Below, in pieces: positions 1-10,268 of a stretch of 64,000 nucleotides of DNA. Source of the stretch: Filobacillus milosensis. Lineage in GTDB: Bacteria; Bacillota; Bacilli; Bacillales; Alkalibacillaceae. How positions within the stretch are numbered: the stretch's first letter is position 1; each line of letters starts with the position of its first letter. The notes under the pieces were generated by a model. It made no database searches. It saw only the letters and a program-made list of their open reading frames with translations, and was not told the origin of the DNA. The translations under genes and the position numbers were made by a program. The stretch covers positions 186,001 through 250,000 of the forward strand of contig NZ_SOPW01000004.1 in the NCBI RefSeq assembly GCF_004402015.1. The letters are read 5' to 3'.

Positions 1-305
1 AAGTATTCATGTAATGTCCATTCTTTTCGAAAGTTTGAAGGGTATTCAGCACACTCTTTAACGATTAACCCTGAAATAGGTGGTTGAATCGTTTCAAAAT
101 CATCTCGATTGATTCCATAATTACCGATTAAAGGATAGGTCATAACAACAAATTGATCACAATAAGAAGGATCAGATAATGTCTCTTGATAACCTGTCAT
201 ACCAGTGTTAAAGACGACTTCCCCAACTTTCTCGTTTAAAGTAGCCCCGAATGCTTTACCTTCAAAAATCGACCCGTCTTCTAGTATTAAGTAACGTTTA
301 TGCAT
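1..305 (-). CDS. carA: Carbamoyl-phosphate synthase small subunit, 5' end only
   Basis: The visible reading frame is about 101 codons and runs off the left edge of the window. It starts [16 protein letters not shown] and continues with [18 protein letters not shown] and [11 protein letters not shown], which are typical of the N-terminal half of the glutamine-hydrolysing small subunit. That subunit supplies ammonia for carbamoyl phosphate in pyrimidine synthesis. The glutaminase domain with its catalytic cysteine would lie outside the window. The ATG overlaps the pyrC stop by 8 bases and is preceded by a purine-rich AAAGGAAG site, so translational coupling is likely. Because it is the fifth gene of the pyr operon, it is the pyrimidine-linked copy (pyrAA) and should share PyrR control. 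Confidence 0.93.
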   Translation of the reverse strand, partial: MHKRYLILEDGSIFEGKAFGATLNEKVGEVVFNTGMTGYQETLSDPSYCDQFVVMTYPLIGNYGINRDDFETIQPPISGLIVKECAEYPSNFRKEWTLHEY

Positions 306-1575
306 GTACTTCTTCCTTTCTCCAAGCAATATTTCCATCCACAATGGTTAACATCGGTATTCCTTGAACTTTCCATTGATTAAAAGGCGTGTTAGAACCT
401 TTTGAAGCAAATTTCTTAACATCAACTGACTCTAATTGTTCTAAATTAACTAGTACTAAATCTGCTGTTGAACCAATCGTTAATTTTCCATAAGGAAGGT
501 TGAATATTTTAGAAGGCTTGATTGTTAACCAATCAACCAACTGTTTTAGAGTAAAAATATTTTTCTTAACTAGATTTGTATATAAAAGTGGAAAGGCCGT
601 TTCTAGACCAACGATTCCAAATGGTGAGTTGAGGAAACCGTTAGATTTTTCCAGCTCTGTATGAGGAGCATGATCAGTTGCGATACAATCAATCGTACCG
701 TCCAACAATCCGTCAATTAAGGCTTGGCGATCTGCTTTCGATCGTAATGGAGGATTCATTTTATAATTCGCATCGTCTGATGGAATATCATTTTCAGTAA
801 GTAATAAATGATGAGGAGTAACTTCAGCTGTAACTGGAATACCAGCGCCCTTGGCATCTCGAATAACTCTTACAGATTCTTTTGTGCTGACATGACATAC
901 ATGATAATGACAACCCGTTGCTTCAGCTAAAAGAACATCACGAGCAATATGAGCGGATTCACTAATGGATGGAATGCCTGGTAGGTTAAGTTCAATGTTT
1001 TTGTTGCCATCATGCATCACACCATCGTAAACAAGAGTGTTTTCTTCACAGTGTGCAACAATCGAAGATCCAGCTTTTTTTGCTTGCTTCATCGCACGAT
1101 ACATCATGTGAGCTGACTGAACGCCTACACCATCATCGGTAAAAGCAAATGCACCTTGTTCTTTAAGCGATTCAAAATCCACTAGCTCTTCACCCTGTTG
1201 ATCTTTTGTAATAGCAACATAAGGTAATACACGAACATGAGCTGTATCTTCAATTCGTTCTAATACATGTTGTAATGTTTCTTTTGAATCAGGAACAGGA
1301 TTAGTATTCGGCATTGGGCAAATTGTTGTAAATCCACCTCTAGCGGCTGCTAATGTTCCTGTATCAATCGTTTCTTTAGCTTCACCACCTGGCTCGCGTA
1401 AATGAACATGCACATCCACAAAGCCTGGGAATAAGTAGTTACCTTTTGCGTCGATCACTTCAGCTTCTGTGCTCGATAGATTTAAACCAATAGATTTTAT
1501 TTTGCCTTCTTTAATAAGAACGTCTGTTAATGACTCGTGATCTAATAATTGAACATTTTTAATGAGTAATGTCAT
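298..1575 (-). CDS. pyrC: Dihydroorotase
   Basis: This 425-residue protein closes N-carbamoyl-aspartate to dihydroorotate, the third step of UMP synthesis. The metal-binding motif HVHLREPG lies near residue 57. Further ligands sit in a VAHCEEN segment, a YHVCHVS segment and ATDHAPHT near residue 300, so the zinc amidohydrolase site is complete. Length fits Bacillus type I dihydroorotases. The start ATG lies 17 bases inside pyrB and follows a GGAGGG site, giving a tightly coupled pyrB-pyrC-carA set. Confidence 0.97.
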   Translation of the reverse strand: MTLLIKNVQLLDHESLTDVLIKEGKIKSIGLNLSSTEAEVIDAKGNYLFPGFVDVHVHLREPGGEAKETIDTGTLAAARGGFTTICPMPNTNPVPDSKETLQHVLERIEDTAHVRVLPYVAITKDQQGEELVDFESLKEQGAFAFTDDGVGVQSAHMMYRAMKQAKKAGSSIVAHCEENTLVYDGVMHDGNKNIELNLPGIPSISESAHIARDVLLAEATGCHYHVCHVSTKESVRVIRDAKGAGIPVTAEVTPHHLLLTENDIPSDDANYKMNPPLRSKADRQALIDGLLDGTIDCIATDHAPHTELEKSNGFLNSPFGIVGLETAFPLLYTNLVKKNIFTLKQLVDWLTIKPSKIFNLPYGKLTIGSTADLVLVNLEQLESVDVKKFASKGSNTPFNQWKVQGIPMLTIVDGNIAWRKEEVHA

Positions 1576-2452
1576 ATGTTAACCCTCCTTGGTTTATATA
1601 AAAATTTATAATCGCTTGCCTCATGGCTACCCCGTTTGACATTTGTTTAAAGATACGAGACCGTTCACACTCCACTAGCGAACTATCAATCTCGACTCCC
1701 CGATTAAAAGGGGCTGGATGCATGATAATACTTTTTGGTTTCATTAGTTTTCCTCTTTCAACAGTTAATCCGTACTGATCTAAATAATCTTCACATTGAT
1801 AAGTTTGTTTGTGTCGTTCGTTTTGCACTCGTAATAGCATGATGACATCAGATTCTTTAACAGCTTCATCCATAGTGACATATTCAAAAGGTAAGCTTTG
1901 ATCATGCCATTCTGATTTAGCGACAAATTGAACTTTGGCACCAAGCTTTGATAAAATTTGAGCATTAGATCGTGCAACCCGGCTATGAAGTATATCACCG
2001 CAAATAGTTATAACTAGATTTTCAAAGTGACCAAAGTCTTGTTTAATCGTTAGTAAATCCAGAAGACTTTGTGTAGGGTGCTCACCTGAACCATCTCCTG
2101 CATTAATAATAGGTATGGATATTTGGTTTAATTCATCATAGTATCGTTCTTGATTATGACGAATCACTACAAATTCAGCACCGATTGCTTCAACAGTTTT
2201 TACTGTATCGTAAAGGGATTCTCCCTTTGTAACGCTTGAAGTTTCAGGTGCGAATGATAAAAGATTCACACCTGAATTTATACAAGCCATTTCAAAGCTC
2301 ATTTTCGTCCGAGTCGAAGGTTCATAGAATAATAGAGCTCCTGTATGTGGTAAATGCGGCGACTCTGATGACTCAATAATCTCATTAGCATCATCAATTA
2401 ATTGATGAATATCTTCTACTGACAAGTCATTAATTGAGAATAAATGATTCAT
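1559..2452 (-). CDS. pyrB: Aspartate carbamoyltransferase catalytic subunit
   Basis: The 297-residue protein condenses carbamoyl phosphate with aspartate. The carbamoyl-phosphate loop [11 protein letters not shown] lies near residue 46 and [12 protein letters not shown] near residue 125. A late [11 protein letters not shown] segment belongs to the aspartate-binding side. No regulatory subunit gene (pyrI) is present, as expected in Bacillus. The ribosome binding site AGGAGG overlaps the pyrP stop codon, and only 11 bases separate the two genes. There is therefore no room for the third PyrR attenuator that Bacillus subtilis has at this junction. Confidence 0.97.
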   Translation of the reverse strand: MNHLFSINDLSVEDIHQLIDDANEIIESSESPHLPHTGALLFYEPSTRTKMSFEMACINSGVNLLSFAPETSSVTKGESLYDTVKTVEAIGAEFVVIRHNQERYYDELNQISIPIINAGDGSGEHPTQSLLDLLTIKQDFGHFENLVITICGDILHSRVARSNAQILSKLGAKVQFVAKSEWHDQSLPFEYVTMDEAVKESDVIMLLRVQNERHKQTYQCEDYLDQYGLTVERGKLMKPKSIIMHPAPFNRGVEIDSSLVECERSRIFKQMSNGVAMRQAIINFYINQGGLTYDITH

Positions 2453-2463
2453 ATAAAGCCTCC

Positions 2464-3828
2464 TTAGCTTGCTTGTTTATGATCCGTTTCAAACATTTCA
2501 TCATTACCCTTTGCTTCTTCTCGCCCAGGTAAAATCAAGTTCAGAATGACACCGATAATTGCTGATAGAGCCATGCCTGAAAGCTGTAAATCAAACTCTG
2601 GTAGTTGAATTTGAATATACATACCACCGATTCCAATAACCAGAATGACTGATGAAATAATTAAGTTGCGATTCTTACCTAAATCGACGTTGTTATCTAT
2701 TAACATTCTTAAACCACTTGAAGCGATAATACCGAATAGAAGAATTGATACCCCTCCCATAACTGGCGTTGGTATTGATTTAATTAGTACTGAGATGATA
2801 TCGATAAATCCGAAGAAAATCGCTAGTACAGCAGCTCCTCCGATTACAAATACACTGAAAACTCTTGTAATGGCTAGAACCCCAATGTTTTCGCCATATG
2901 TTGTGTTCGGTGGTCCACCAAGCATTGATGCAATAATCGTAGCTACACCATCACCTAGAATTGAGCGGTGAAGTCCTGGTTTCTTAATGAAGTTTTTGTT
3001 TGTAACTTTTGATAATACCATCTGGTCACCAATATGCTCTGTGATGGTTACTAGAGCGATAGGAACCATAATACCAACGATTGACCAACTAATCACATCA
3101 AATGGTGAAAAATCAACAAACGGTATTAGGAATTCTGGTTTTGTGAAAATAGCAGCAATCAATTCTCCAAAACCATTAGCGTTCAACAATTCGTTCCAGC
3201 TGTATTTAATTCCACTGGTGTCTACCACACCAAGTATTAGTGCGAAGATATATCCTCCAACAATACCTAGAAGAATCGGGATGATCTTCCAGAAACCTTT
3301 AAAGAAAATTGATGCGACGATTGTTATTGTTAAAGTAACAAGAGCGATTCCAATAAACGTTAAATTGTAGTTCCCATCTTTATTCATTGCCATATCAATA
3401 GCTGTAGGAGCTAATCCAAGACCAATCACCATAATCACTGGTCCAACAACAACTGGCGGTAAAATATTTAGTAACCAGTTTACACCTGCCAATTTAATAA
3501 ATAAGGCGACAATTCCATAAACAACACCTACTAAGAAAGCACCAACCATTGCGCCAGCCAGGCTCTCCACTTGCGTTGCTACAACAATTGGCGTAATAAA
3601 AGCAAAACTAGAACCTAGATAAGCTGGAATCTGACCTCTAGTAATTATTAAGTAAGCAAGTGTCCCTAATCCACTTGTAATTAAAGCAATGCTCGGAGAC
3701 ATTTCAGTTAAAAATGGTACTAAAATTGTTGCTCCAAACATCGCGAATAAATGCTGTAAACTTAGAATTAACCACTTGTTCCAATTTGGTACGTCTCTTA
3801 CATCTAATACTCTCTCATTTGTGTTCAT
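2464..3828 (-). CDS. pyrP: Uracil permease, NCS2 family
   Basis: This 454-residue polytopic membrane protein belongs to the nucleobase-cation symporter 2 (UraA/PyrP) family and imports uracil. About fourteen hydrophobic segments are visible. Family signatures include AFITPIVVAT near residue 75, TEHIGDQMVLSK near residue 263, and GGPPNTTYGENIGVLAITRV near residue 303. The start is MNTNERVLDVRDVPNWNKW, as in Bacillus PyrP. It lies between pyrR and pyrB, and its own leader carries a PyrR-dependent attenuator, so uracil uptake should fall when UMP or UTP is abundant. Confidence 0.96.
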   Translation of the reverse strand: MNTNERVLDVRDVPNWNKWLILSLQHLFAMFGATILVPFLTEMSPSIALITSGLGTLAYLIITRGQIPAYLGSSFAFITPIVVATQVESLAGAMVGAFLVGVVYGIVALFIKLAGVNWLLNILPPVVVGPVIMVIGLGLAPTAIDMAMNKDGNYNLTFIGIALVTLTITIVASIFFKGFWKIIPILLGIVGGYIFALILGVVDTSGIKYSWNELLNANGFGELIAAIFTKPEFLIPFVDFSPFDVISWSIVGIMVPIALVTITEHIGDQMVLSKVTNKNFIKKPGLHRSILGDGVATIIASMLGGPPNTTYGENIGVLAITRVFSVFVIGGAAVLAIFFGFIDIISVLIKSIPTPVMGGVSILLFGIIASSGLRMLIDNNVDLGKNRNLIISSVILVIGIGGMYIQIQLPEFDLQLSGMALSAIIGVILNLILPGREEAKGNDEMFETDHKQAS

Positions 3829-3869
3829 GTTTTTCTCTCCTTATTTTTATAATTACTCTATAGTTATTG

Positions 3870-3995
3870 CCATAAAAAAAACTCTTTGCGAAAGGTCGCA
3901 AAGAGGTATACCTGTACATACTACTCCCGGTAATATGACACAAGTTACATTCACAACCTTCTTAGCCTCTCTGGACTATCTTTTAAAGGTTCGAT
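3870..3995 (-). promoter_or_regulatory. PyrR attenuator between pyrR and pyrP
   Basis: Reading on the minus strand, a PyrR-binding hairpin around 3955-3992 carries the conserved loop CCAGAGAGGCTAAG. Further along, a GC-stem hairpin at 3874-3908 (arms CTCTTTGCGA and TCGCAAAGAG) runs into seven or more T residues. This is the established arrangement in which PyrR with UMP stabilises the upstream hairpin and lets the terminator form. It resembles the element ahead of pyrR. Confidence 0.9.
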
Positions 3996-4003
3996 CTATT
4001 AAA

Positions 4004-4690
<687 letters not shown>

Positions 4691-4698
4691 AATTGCTT

Positions 4699-4726
4699 AT
4701 TTTACTTGATAATGTATAAATGTCAA
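4699..4726 (-). promoter_or_regulatory. Sigma-A promoter of the pyr operon
   Basis: On the minus strand there is TTGACA (4721-4726), a 16-base spacer, and TAAAAT (4699-4704). The -35 box overlaps the stop codon of rluD, so the pyr operon starts directly after that gene. Predicted transcription begins about 10-15 bases before the first PyrR hairpin, as in other pyr leaders. Confidence 0.8.
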
Positions 4727-5634
4727 TAGATTTTAGAGACATTTTCTAATGTTTCTTTAAAAATATTAGGTGGTTCACAGGTGAATTCTAACTTTTCCCC
4801 TGTGATCGGATGTATAAACGATAATTTCCTAGCATGCAGAGCTTGTCCTTGGACATCTAACGTTTTTCTTCTGCCATATTTAGGGTCACCAACAAGTGGA
4901 TGATCAATGTATTGAAAATGAACACGAATTTGATGGGTTCTTCCAGTTTCTAAATCACAGTACACATGAGAAAACTTATCGAAACGTTCAACTACTGAGA
5001 AATGAGTTATCGCTGGCTTTCCATTTTCCACAACAGCCATTTTTTGACGGTCATTAGGGTCGCGGCCAATCGGCGCATCAATAGTGGCTTTATCATGATT
5101 AATGGTGCCATGAACTATAGCCTCATATTGACGTTTTATTTCTTTATTAGAAAGTTGTTCTGAAAGTTTTTCATGCGCTTGATCATGTTTAGCTACAATC
5201 AATAAACCACTTGTATCTTTATCAATACGATGTACAATACCAGGACGATAAACCCCGTTTATTCCTGATAAATCGTTACAATGATAAAGTAATGCATGTA
5301 CTAATGTTCCAGTTCGATGACCATGGGAAGGGTGAACAACCATACCTTTTTCTTTATTAACAACGAGTAAATGCTCATCCTCATAAATAATATTTAGCGG
5401 TATATTTTCAGGTTCAATTTCAAGTTCTTGCACTTCTGGTTCTTCCCAAGCTAACTCGTCACTTAACTGACACTTATAATTACTTTTGACATGTTCACCA
5501 TTAACTGTAACATAACCATCTTTAATCCAAGACTGGATTTGGCTGCGTGAGGCAGTTAGGTTTAATTGAGTTAATACTTTGTCAATACGCTTATTTTTGT
5601 ATTCTTCTGTTACAACATATGTTTGTTTATCCAT
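4723..5634 (-). CDS. rluD: 23S rRNA pseudouridine synthase, RluD family
   Basis: This 303-residue protein (YlyB of B. subtilis) has an N-terminal S4 RNA-binding domain at about residues 13-75. A RluA/RluD catalytic domain follows, with GIVHRIDKDTSGLLIVAKHD near residue 133; the HRIDKDTSG stretch carries the catalytic aspartate. RTHQIRVHF near residue 230 is a second family signature. The start overlaps the lspA stop by 8 bases. The lspA-ylyB-pyrR order is the standard Bacillus one. The exact rRNA target cannot be read from the sequence. Confidence 0.93.
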   Translation of the reverse strand: MDKQTYVVTEEYKNKRIDKVLTQLNLTASRSQIQSWIKDGYVTVNGEHVKSNYKCQLSDELAWEEPEVQELEIEPENIPLNIIYEDEHLLVVNKEKGMVVHPSHGHRTGTLVHALLYHCNDLSGINGVYRPGIVHRIDKDTSGLLIVAKHDQAHEKLSEQLSNKEIKRQYEAIVHGTINHDKATIDAPIGRDPNDRQKMAVVENGKPAITHFSVVERFDKFSHVYCDLETGRTHQIRVHFQYIDHPLVGDPKYGRRKTLDVQGQALHARKLSFIHPITGEKLEFTCEPPNIFKETLENVSKIY

Positions 5635-6100
5635 TGAATTTCTTTCCTTTGTTTTTCATTTCATCAATCAACATAAACACAATAAATAATACTACCCCTA
5701 CAGTTAGTGCTGAATCAGCTATATTAAATATTGGGAAGTCATAATTAAATATATAAACATCAATGAAGTCTATTACTTCTTGAAATAAAATTCGATCAAT
5801 AAAGTTACCAATAGCACCACCAAGTATAAATGCAAATCCGATCATCAAACCAGGGTAACTATCTTTGTATAAATTCATGTAATAAATCAGCACACCAATA
5901 ACAATGACAGTTACTATATAGAACAGCCACATCTGTCCCTCTAAAATTCCCCAGGCAGCCCCGGAATTTCTATGAGAAGTAATGGATAAGAATCCAGGGA
6001 TCACTTCTATTGATTCATACAAATCCATCGACCTTGTGACGGTCCATTTAGTTAATTGATCTAGGAAAACAATGATTAGTGTTAATATGTAATATCTCAC
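5627..6100 (-). CDS. lspA: Lipoprotein signal peptidase II
   Basis: This inner-membrane aspartyl protease cleaves lipoprotein signal peptides after lipid modification. Four membrane helices are visible, and the catalytic aspartates lie in GNFIDRILF and NIADSALTVG. I chose the GTG at 6100, with AATGGAGG seven bases upstream, giving 157 residues (MRYYILTLIIVFLDQLTKW). The longer open frame to 6142 adds 14 residues without a good site. CtaC in this window is a likely substrate because it has a lipobox. Confidence 0.94.
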   Translation of the reverse strand: MRYYILTLIIVFLDQLTKWTVTRSMDLYESIEVIPGFLSITSHRNSGAAWGILEGQMWLFYIVTVIVIGVLIYYMNLYKDSYPGLMIGFAFILGGAIGNFIDRILFQEVIDFIDVYIFNYDFPIFNIADSALTVGVVLFIVFMLIDEMKNKGKKFNG

Positions 6101-6204
6101 AATGCTACCTCCATTACTAACTATCCTATTGAATTTTACCATAAAAACAACGTTAAGACGATTAATAATGGAATAAAAAAAGAAATGCCCTACTTTTGTA
6201 AATA

Positions 6205-6241
6205 AATAAAAGAGCCCTACTAAAATGATTAGTAGAGGCTC
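6205..6241 (-). terminator. Rho-independent terminator downstream of ileS
   Basis: Arms GAGCCTCTACTAAT and TAGTAGGGCTC on the minus strand form a long hairpin (6212-6241) followed by a T-rich tail. It lies between ileS and lspA, beyond repeat copy 1. The rest of the 6101-6547 gap holds only the repeat and AT-rich sequence with no other coding signal. Confidence 0.75.
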
Positions 6242-6320
6242 GTATAATTAAAAGTAATCTTCTATTCAAATAAATCTTAAAGCTGATTAGTTAAATGGCT
6301 ACATTAAAGTATGTTGTTGA

Positions 6321-6443
6321 TTCTACGAATCGCTACAGGCGGACGCTTTCCGCGGGCACGGCCTCAACTTCCCAAAACTCACTGCCGTTCGTTTTGCGTG
6401 ATTTTCGGCTCGCGCTGTTCCCGCAGGAGTCGCCGCCTTTTGC
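6321..6443 (+). repeat. GC-rich modular inverted-arm repeat, copy 1 (short form)
   Basis: About 123 bases, far richer in GC than its surroundings. The left arm includes TACAGGCGGACGCTTTCCGC followed by GGGCACGGCCTCAAC. The right arm includes GCTGTTCCCGCAGGAGTCGC. These arms are imperfect inverted repeats of each other. The core differs from the other copies and forms its own hairpin with CAAAAC and GTTTTG (6374-6398). An open frame across it (6295-6483, plus strand) has no ribosome binding site and is not a gene. It lies between ileS and lspA, where B. subtilis has ylyA. Confidence 0.85.
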
Positions 6444-6547
6444 TTTACGTATTAATAATTTTCACTTATTTTATCAACATTAATATTTAACAGCTCCAAA
6501 TAAATGACACGATAAATCTATTTCTAAACATAATATATCTTAAAAAA

Positions 6548-9289
6548 TTAACCTACAATATCTGCGCAACGCTCACATAATTCAGGGTGTTTTTCATTGT
6601 TACCAACCGTGTGAGATGATACCCAACAACGCTGACACTTTTCACCTTCATGTTTTTCAACAGCTACAGATACACGATTATAGGATTTAGCTAAATCGTG
6701 ATTCTGAGATAAATTAACTTCAGATACGATTAAATATTGATGCAGATGTTCCATTGAGTTTAATAAATCCATAGTCGCTTCATCTTTAGGGACGATTGTT
6801 AGTTTAGCTTCTAGTGATTTTCCGATGACCTTATCCGCACGTGCTTCTTCAAGAGCTTTTAAGACATCTTCACGAATATCCATAAAGTCTTCCCATTTTT
6901 GTTTGATCGTTGCTTCGCCTTCAACAGATCTACCTTCTGGCATATCAGTTAATTGTACACTGTCTTCCTCAACACCAGGAATATATTGGTAAACTTCTTC
7001 TGATGTATGAGATAAAATCGGTGATAATAATTGACTTAAGCTAACGACCATTTCATAGTAAACGGTTTGAATACTACGACGGCGGTGATCATTCGCTTGC
7101 TCAATATATAAAATATCTTTTGCAAAATCCAAGTAGAAAGAACTTAAATCAACTGTACAGAAATTATTAACTGTATGATAAATGGTTGAGAATTCATAAT
7201 CATCATAAGCTTTTCTTACTTTGCGAACCGTTTCTTGTAAGCGAATAAGCATATAACGGTCAACTTCTTCTAAATCTGAATCAGCCACTGCATCAGTTGC
7301 TGGGTTAAAGTCATGTAAGTTACCAAGTAAGAAACGGAATGTGTTACGAATCTTACGATAGACTTCAGCTACTTGTTTTAAGATATTATCAGAAACTCTT
7401 ACGTCAGCTGAATAATCTGTACTTGCAACCCAAAGGCGTAAGATATCCGCTCCAAGCTGCTTCATAATCTTAGAAGGTACCATCACATTACCCATAGATT
7501 TACTCATCTTACGTCCTTCACCATCTAGCGTGAACCCATGGCTTAAGATGCCTTTGTAAGGTGCTTTACCAGTTACAGCAACAGATGTCGTTAATGAAGA
7601 ATTAAACCAACCACGATACTGGTCAGAGCCTTCTAGATAAAGGTCTGCAGGTCGAGCTAAATCTTCGCGTTCTAACAATACACCTTGGTGAGTTGAACCT
7701 GAATCAAACCAAACATCCATAATATCTGTTTCTTTAGTGAATTCACCGTTAGGGCTTGATGGATGTGTGAACCCATCCGGTAAAAGCTCCTTAGCTTCAC
7801 GTTCGAACCAAACATTTGAACCGTGCTCTCTGAATAAATCAGCAACATGCTCAATCGTTTCTTCAGTAATAATCGGTTCACCATCTTCACCATAGAATAC
7901 AGGAATTGGTACACCCCAAACACGCTGACGAGAAATACACCAGTCTTCACGGTCTTTGACCATGTTGTGCATACGAACCTCACCCCATTCAGGATGCCAA
8001 TTCACATTTTTAATCTCTTCAAGTAAAGTTTCTCTAAAATCTTTAACAGAAGCGAACCACTGAGATGTCGCACGGAAGATTGTTGGCTTTTTTGTACGCC
8101 AGTCATGCGGATACGAGTGAGTGATAAACTCAAGTTTAAGTAAAGCACCTTCTGCTTCTAATTTCTCTGTAATTTCTTTATTCGCCTTGTCATAGAATTG
8201 ACCTTCAAAACCAGGTGCTTCATCAGTAAAGACACCTTTCTCATCAACTGGGCAAAGAACATCTAAACCGTATTGTTTACCAATCCAAAAGTCATCTTCC
8301 CCGTGACCTGGAGCAGTATGAACACAACCCGTACCTGATTCAGTTGTCACATGAACACCTAAAATAACTAATGAATCACGGTCATAGATTGGATGCTTAG
8401 CCACAACATGTTCTAATTCAGCGCCTTTTAATGTTTTAACTACGTTAACTTCTTGCCATTCTAGTTTTTCAGATACTTCATTAAGTAAATCATGAGCAAT
8501 AACAAAATTACGTCCGTCAGCTTCAACGACTACATATTCTAGGTCCGGATGAACAGCAATAGCTAAGTTTGCTGGAATCGTCCAAGGCGTTGTCGTCCAA
8601 ATGACGATTTGCTCATCACCATCTAAGACACCTTTACCATCAGAAACATCGAAAGCAACATAAATTGATGGTGAGCGCTTATCTTGATATTCAATTTCAG
8701 CTTCAGCTAATGCGGATTCAGATGAAGGCGACCAGTAAACAGGTTTCTTACCTTTATAGATAAAGTCACGTTTAGCCATCTCACCAAATACTTTAATTTG
8801 TTGTGCTTCAAATTCAGGCTTTAATGTAATATATGGATTATCCCAATCACCACGCACACCCAATTGCTTGAACTGTTCACGTTGCCTGTCAATTTGATCT
8901 AACGCATAGTCTTTACAACGTTCTCTAAATTCAGCAATAGACATTTCTTTACGTTTAATTTTCTTTTTCTTAGTTAATGCAACTTCTATTGGAAGACCAT
9001 GAGTATCCCATCCAGGTACATAAGGAGCATGGAAACCAGACATTGACTTATAACGTACAATAAAGTCTTTTAAAATTTTATTTAAGGCATGCCCCATGTG
9101 GAGATCACCATTAGCATAAGGAGGTCCATCATGTAACACAAATAACGGACGACCTTTTGTACGGTTTTGTACTTTTTCATAAATATTTTCTTGATTCCAG
9201 CGTTCTTGCATTTCCGGTTCACGTTTCGGTAGATTCCCGCGCATCGGAAATTCAGTTTGCGGCATTAAGAGCGTATCTTTATAACTCAT
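6548..9289 (-). CDS. ileS: Isoleucyl-tRNA synthetase
   Basis: This 913-residue class I synthetase charges tRNA-Ile. The HIGH-type motif is HMGH at residues 64-67, and KMSKSMGN lies near residue 600. The CP1 editing domain between them contains the [15 protein letters not shown] segment. The C-terminal zinc motif is CQRCW...CERC in the last 35 residues. Length matches the bacterial IleS1 type of Bacillus (about 920). A full T-box leader precedes it, so expression should rise when tRNA-Ile is uncharged. Confidence 0.98.
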   Translation of the reverse strand: MSYKDTLLMPQTEFPMRGNLPKREPEMQERWNQENIYEKVQNRTKGRPLFVLHDGPPYANGDLHMGHALNKILKDFIVRYKSMSGFHAPYVPGWDTHGLPIEVALTKKKKIKRKEMSIAEFRERCKDYALDQIDRQREQFKQLGVRGDWDNPYITLKPEFEAQQIKVFGEMAKRDFIYKGKKPVYWSPSSESALAEAEIEYQDKRSPSIYVAFDVSDGKGVLDGDEQIVIWTTTPWTIPANLAIAVHPDLEYVVVEADGRNFVIAHDLLNEVSEKLEWQEVNVVKTLKGAELEHVVAKHPIYDRDSLVILGVHVTTESGTGCVHTAPGHGEDDFWIGKQYGLDVLCPVDEKGVFTDEAPGFEGQFYDKANKEITEKLEAEGALLKLEFITHSYPHDWRTKKPTIFRATSQWFASVKDFRETLLEEIKNVNWHPEWGEVRMHNMVKDREDWCISRQRVWGVPIPVFYGEDGEPIITEETIEHVADLFREHGSNVWFEREAKELLPDGFTHPSSPNGEFTKETDIMDVWFDSGSTHQGVLLEREDLARPADLYLEGSDQYRGWFNSSLTTSVAVTGKAPYKGILSHGFTLDGEGRKMSKSMGNVMVPSKIMKQLGADILRLWVASTDYSADVRVSDNILKQVAEVYRKIRNTFRFLLGNLHDFNPATDAVADSDLEEVDRYMLIRLQETVRKVRKAYDDYEFSTIYHTVNNFCTVDLSSFYLDFAKDILYIEQANDHRRRSIQTVYYEMVVSLSQLLSPILSHTSEEVYQYIPGVEEDSVQLTDMPEGRSVEGEATIKQKWEDFMDIREDVLKALEEARADKVIGKSLEAKLTIVPKDEATMDLLNSMEHLHQYLIVSEVNLSQNHDLAKSYNRVSVAVEKHEGEKCQRCWVSSHTVGNNEKHPELCERCADIVG

Positions 9290-9364
9290 TCAAAATCCTC
9301 CTAAAATAAGTTCTTTATTCGTTCTAATTCATACTTTCTATCATTGACCAAAATAAGAAAGTAT

Positions 9365-9627
9365 AAAAAAAGAGTTTCCTCGAATCCCTAAATAGGGACG
9401 AGAAAACTCGCGGTACCACCCTCATTGAGTAACATCAATTTGTCACTCCACTCGACATTCGTAACGTGAATGAAACGTCCTCTTTTACTTCATTCAAAAA
9501 GGAACTCCGGGATGATCTTCCTTAAAAGGTCGTTACCAGGCTTTCACCAACCCCAGCTCGCTCTAAACGATTGTCTTTTAAGTACTGTTCCCATCTTCGT
9601 TTTCAAAATTTTATTATTCTTATACGA
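9365..9627 (-). promoter_or_regulatory. Isoleucine T-box leader of ileS
   Basis: On the minus strand the invariant T-box GGGTGGTACCGCG sits at 9409-9423. It is followed by a long terminator hairpin at 9372-9408 with arms GAGTTTTCTCG and CGAGGAAACTC and a run of seven T residues. Stem I occupies about 9500-9600. Near its 3' side AAGATCATCCCGGAG contains ATC, matching an isoleucine specifier codon. The whole 9290-9667 gap is taken up by this leader, its promoter and the ileS ribosome binding site. Confidence 0.93.
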
Positions 9628-9633
9628 TATGAA

Positions 9634-9662
9634 ATTATATGAAAAAATGATTATTTCGTCAA
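9634..9662 (-). promoter_or_regulatory. Sigma-A promoter of ileS
   Basis: On the minus strand TTGACG (9657-9662) and TATAAT (9634-9639) are separated by exactly 17 bases. It lies just after the divIVA stop codon and just before stem I of the T-box, so it is well placed to start the leader. Confidence 0.85.
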
Positions 9663-9667
9663 GACAT

Positions 9668-10183
9668 TTATTCAGAAGTAGAGTATTCACCTAAACGGTG
9701 GTTGTCTTCTTCATTCGATTCAATTTCAAATAAGTCTTCCCAATCATCATTATCAATAATGTCTAGTTGAGCTTCAACAAGCATCTTTAAACGAGTACGG
9801 AATACCTTCGCTTGTTTTTTTAGTTCTTCAATCTCTATAGAAACTGATCTAGATTTTGTTAAAGCTTCATTCACAATACGATCAGCATTTTTCTCAGCTT
9901 CTTTAATGATTAATTTTGCTTCTTTATTCGCATTATTTTTCACTTCATCTGCTGTTTCCTGAGCAACTAAAATTGAGCGGTTAAGTGTTTCCTCAATGTT
10001 ATTAAAGTGACCATTCTTCTCTTCTAATTCAGATACACGTTCCTCTAAAGACTTCTTTTCACGAATAACTTTTTCAAAATCCTTAATAACTTGATCTAAA
10101 AATTCATTAACCTCATCTTCATCATAACCACGAAATCCTCTTGCAAATTCTTTATTATGAATATCTAATGGCGTTAAACCCAT
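9668..10183 (-). CDS. divIVA: Cell-division initiation and polar organiser DivIVA
   Basis: DivIVA binds curved membrane at septa and poles and recruits MinJ and other partners. The N-terminal segment GLTPLDIHNKEFARGFRGYD is the classic membrane-targeting domain, and heptad-rich coiled coil covers most of residues 30-135. The ATG at 10183 follows AAAGGGGG at good spacing and gives 171 residues. An upstream in-frame start at 10207 would add eight residues before the family start MGLTPLDI. It ends the ylm cluster, next to ileS as in B. subtilis. Confidence 0.95.
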   Translation of the reverse strand: MGLTPLDIHNKEFARGFRGYDEDEVNEFLDQVIKDFEKVIREKKSLEERVSELEEKNGHFNNIEETLNRSILVAQETADEVKNNANKEAKLIIKEAEKNADRIVNEALTKSRSVSIEIEELKKQAKVFRTRLKMLVEAQLDIIDNDDWEDLFEIESNEEDNHRLGEYSTSE

Positions 10184-10268
10184 TTTGTAGCCCCCTTTTG
10201 TATTCATACGTCTCCAGATTTATATAACTATTTCGACAAGAAATGTTGAATTCCTTCAAAATTAAACG

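Noticed and set aside
6295-6483. Open frame of 62 codons on the plus strand across repeat copy 1
   Set aside because: No ribosome binding site, sequence dictated by the repeat, and the other repeat copies do not keep the frame.
9470-9694. Open frame of 74 codons on the plus strand
   Set aside because: It lies antisense to the T-box leader and promoter of ileS, which explain the sequence.
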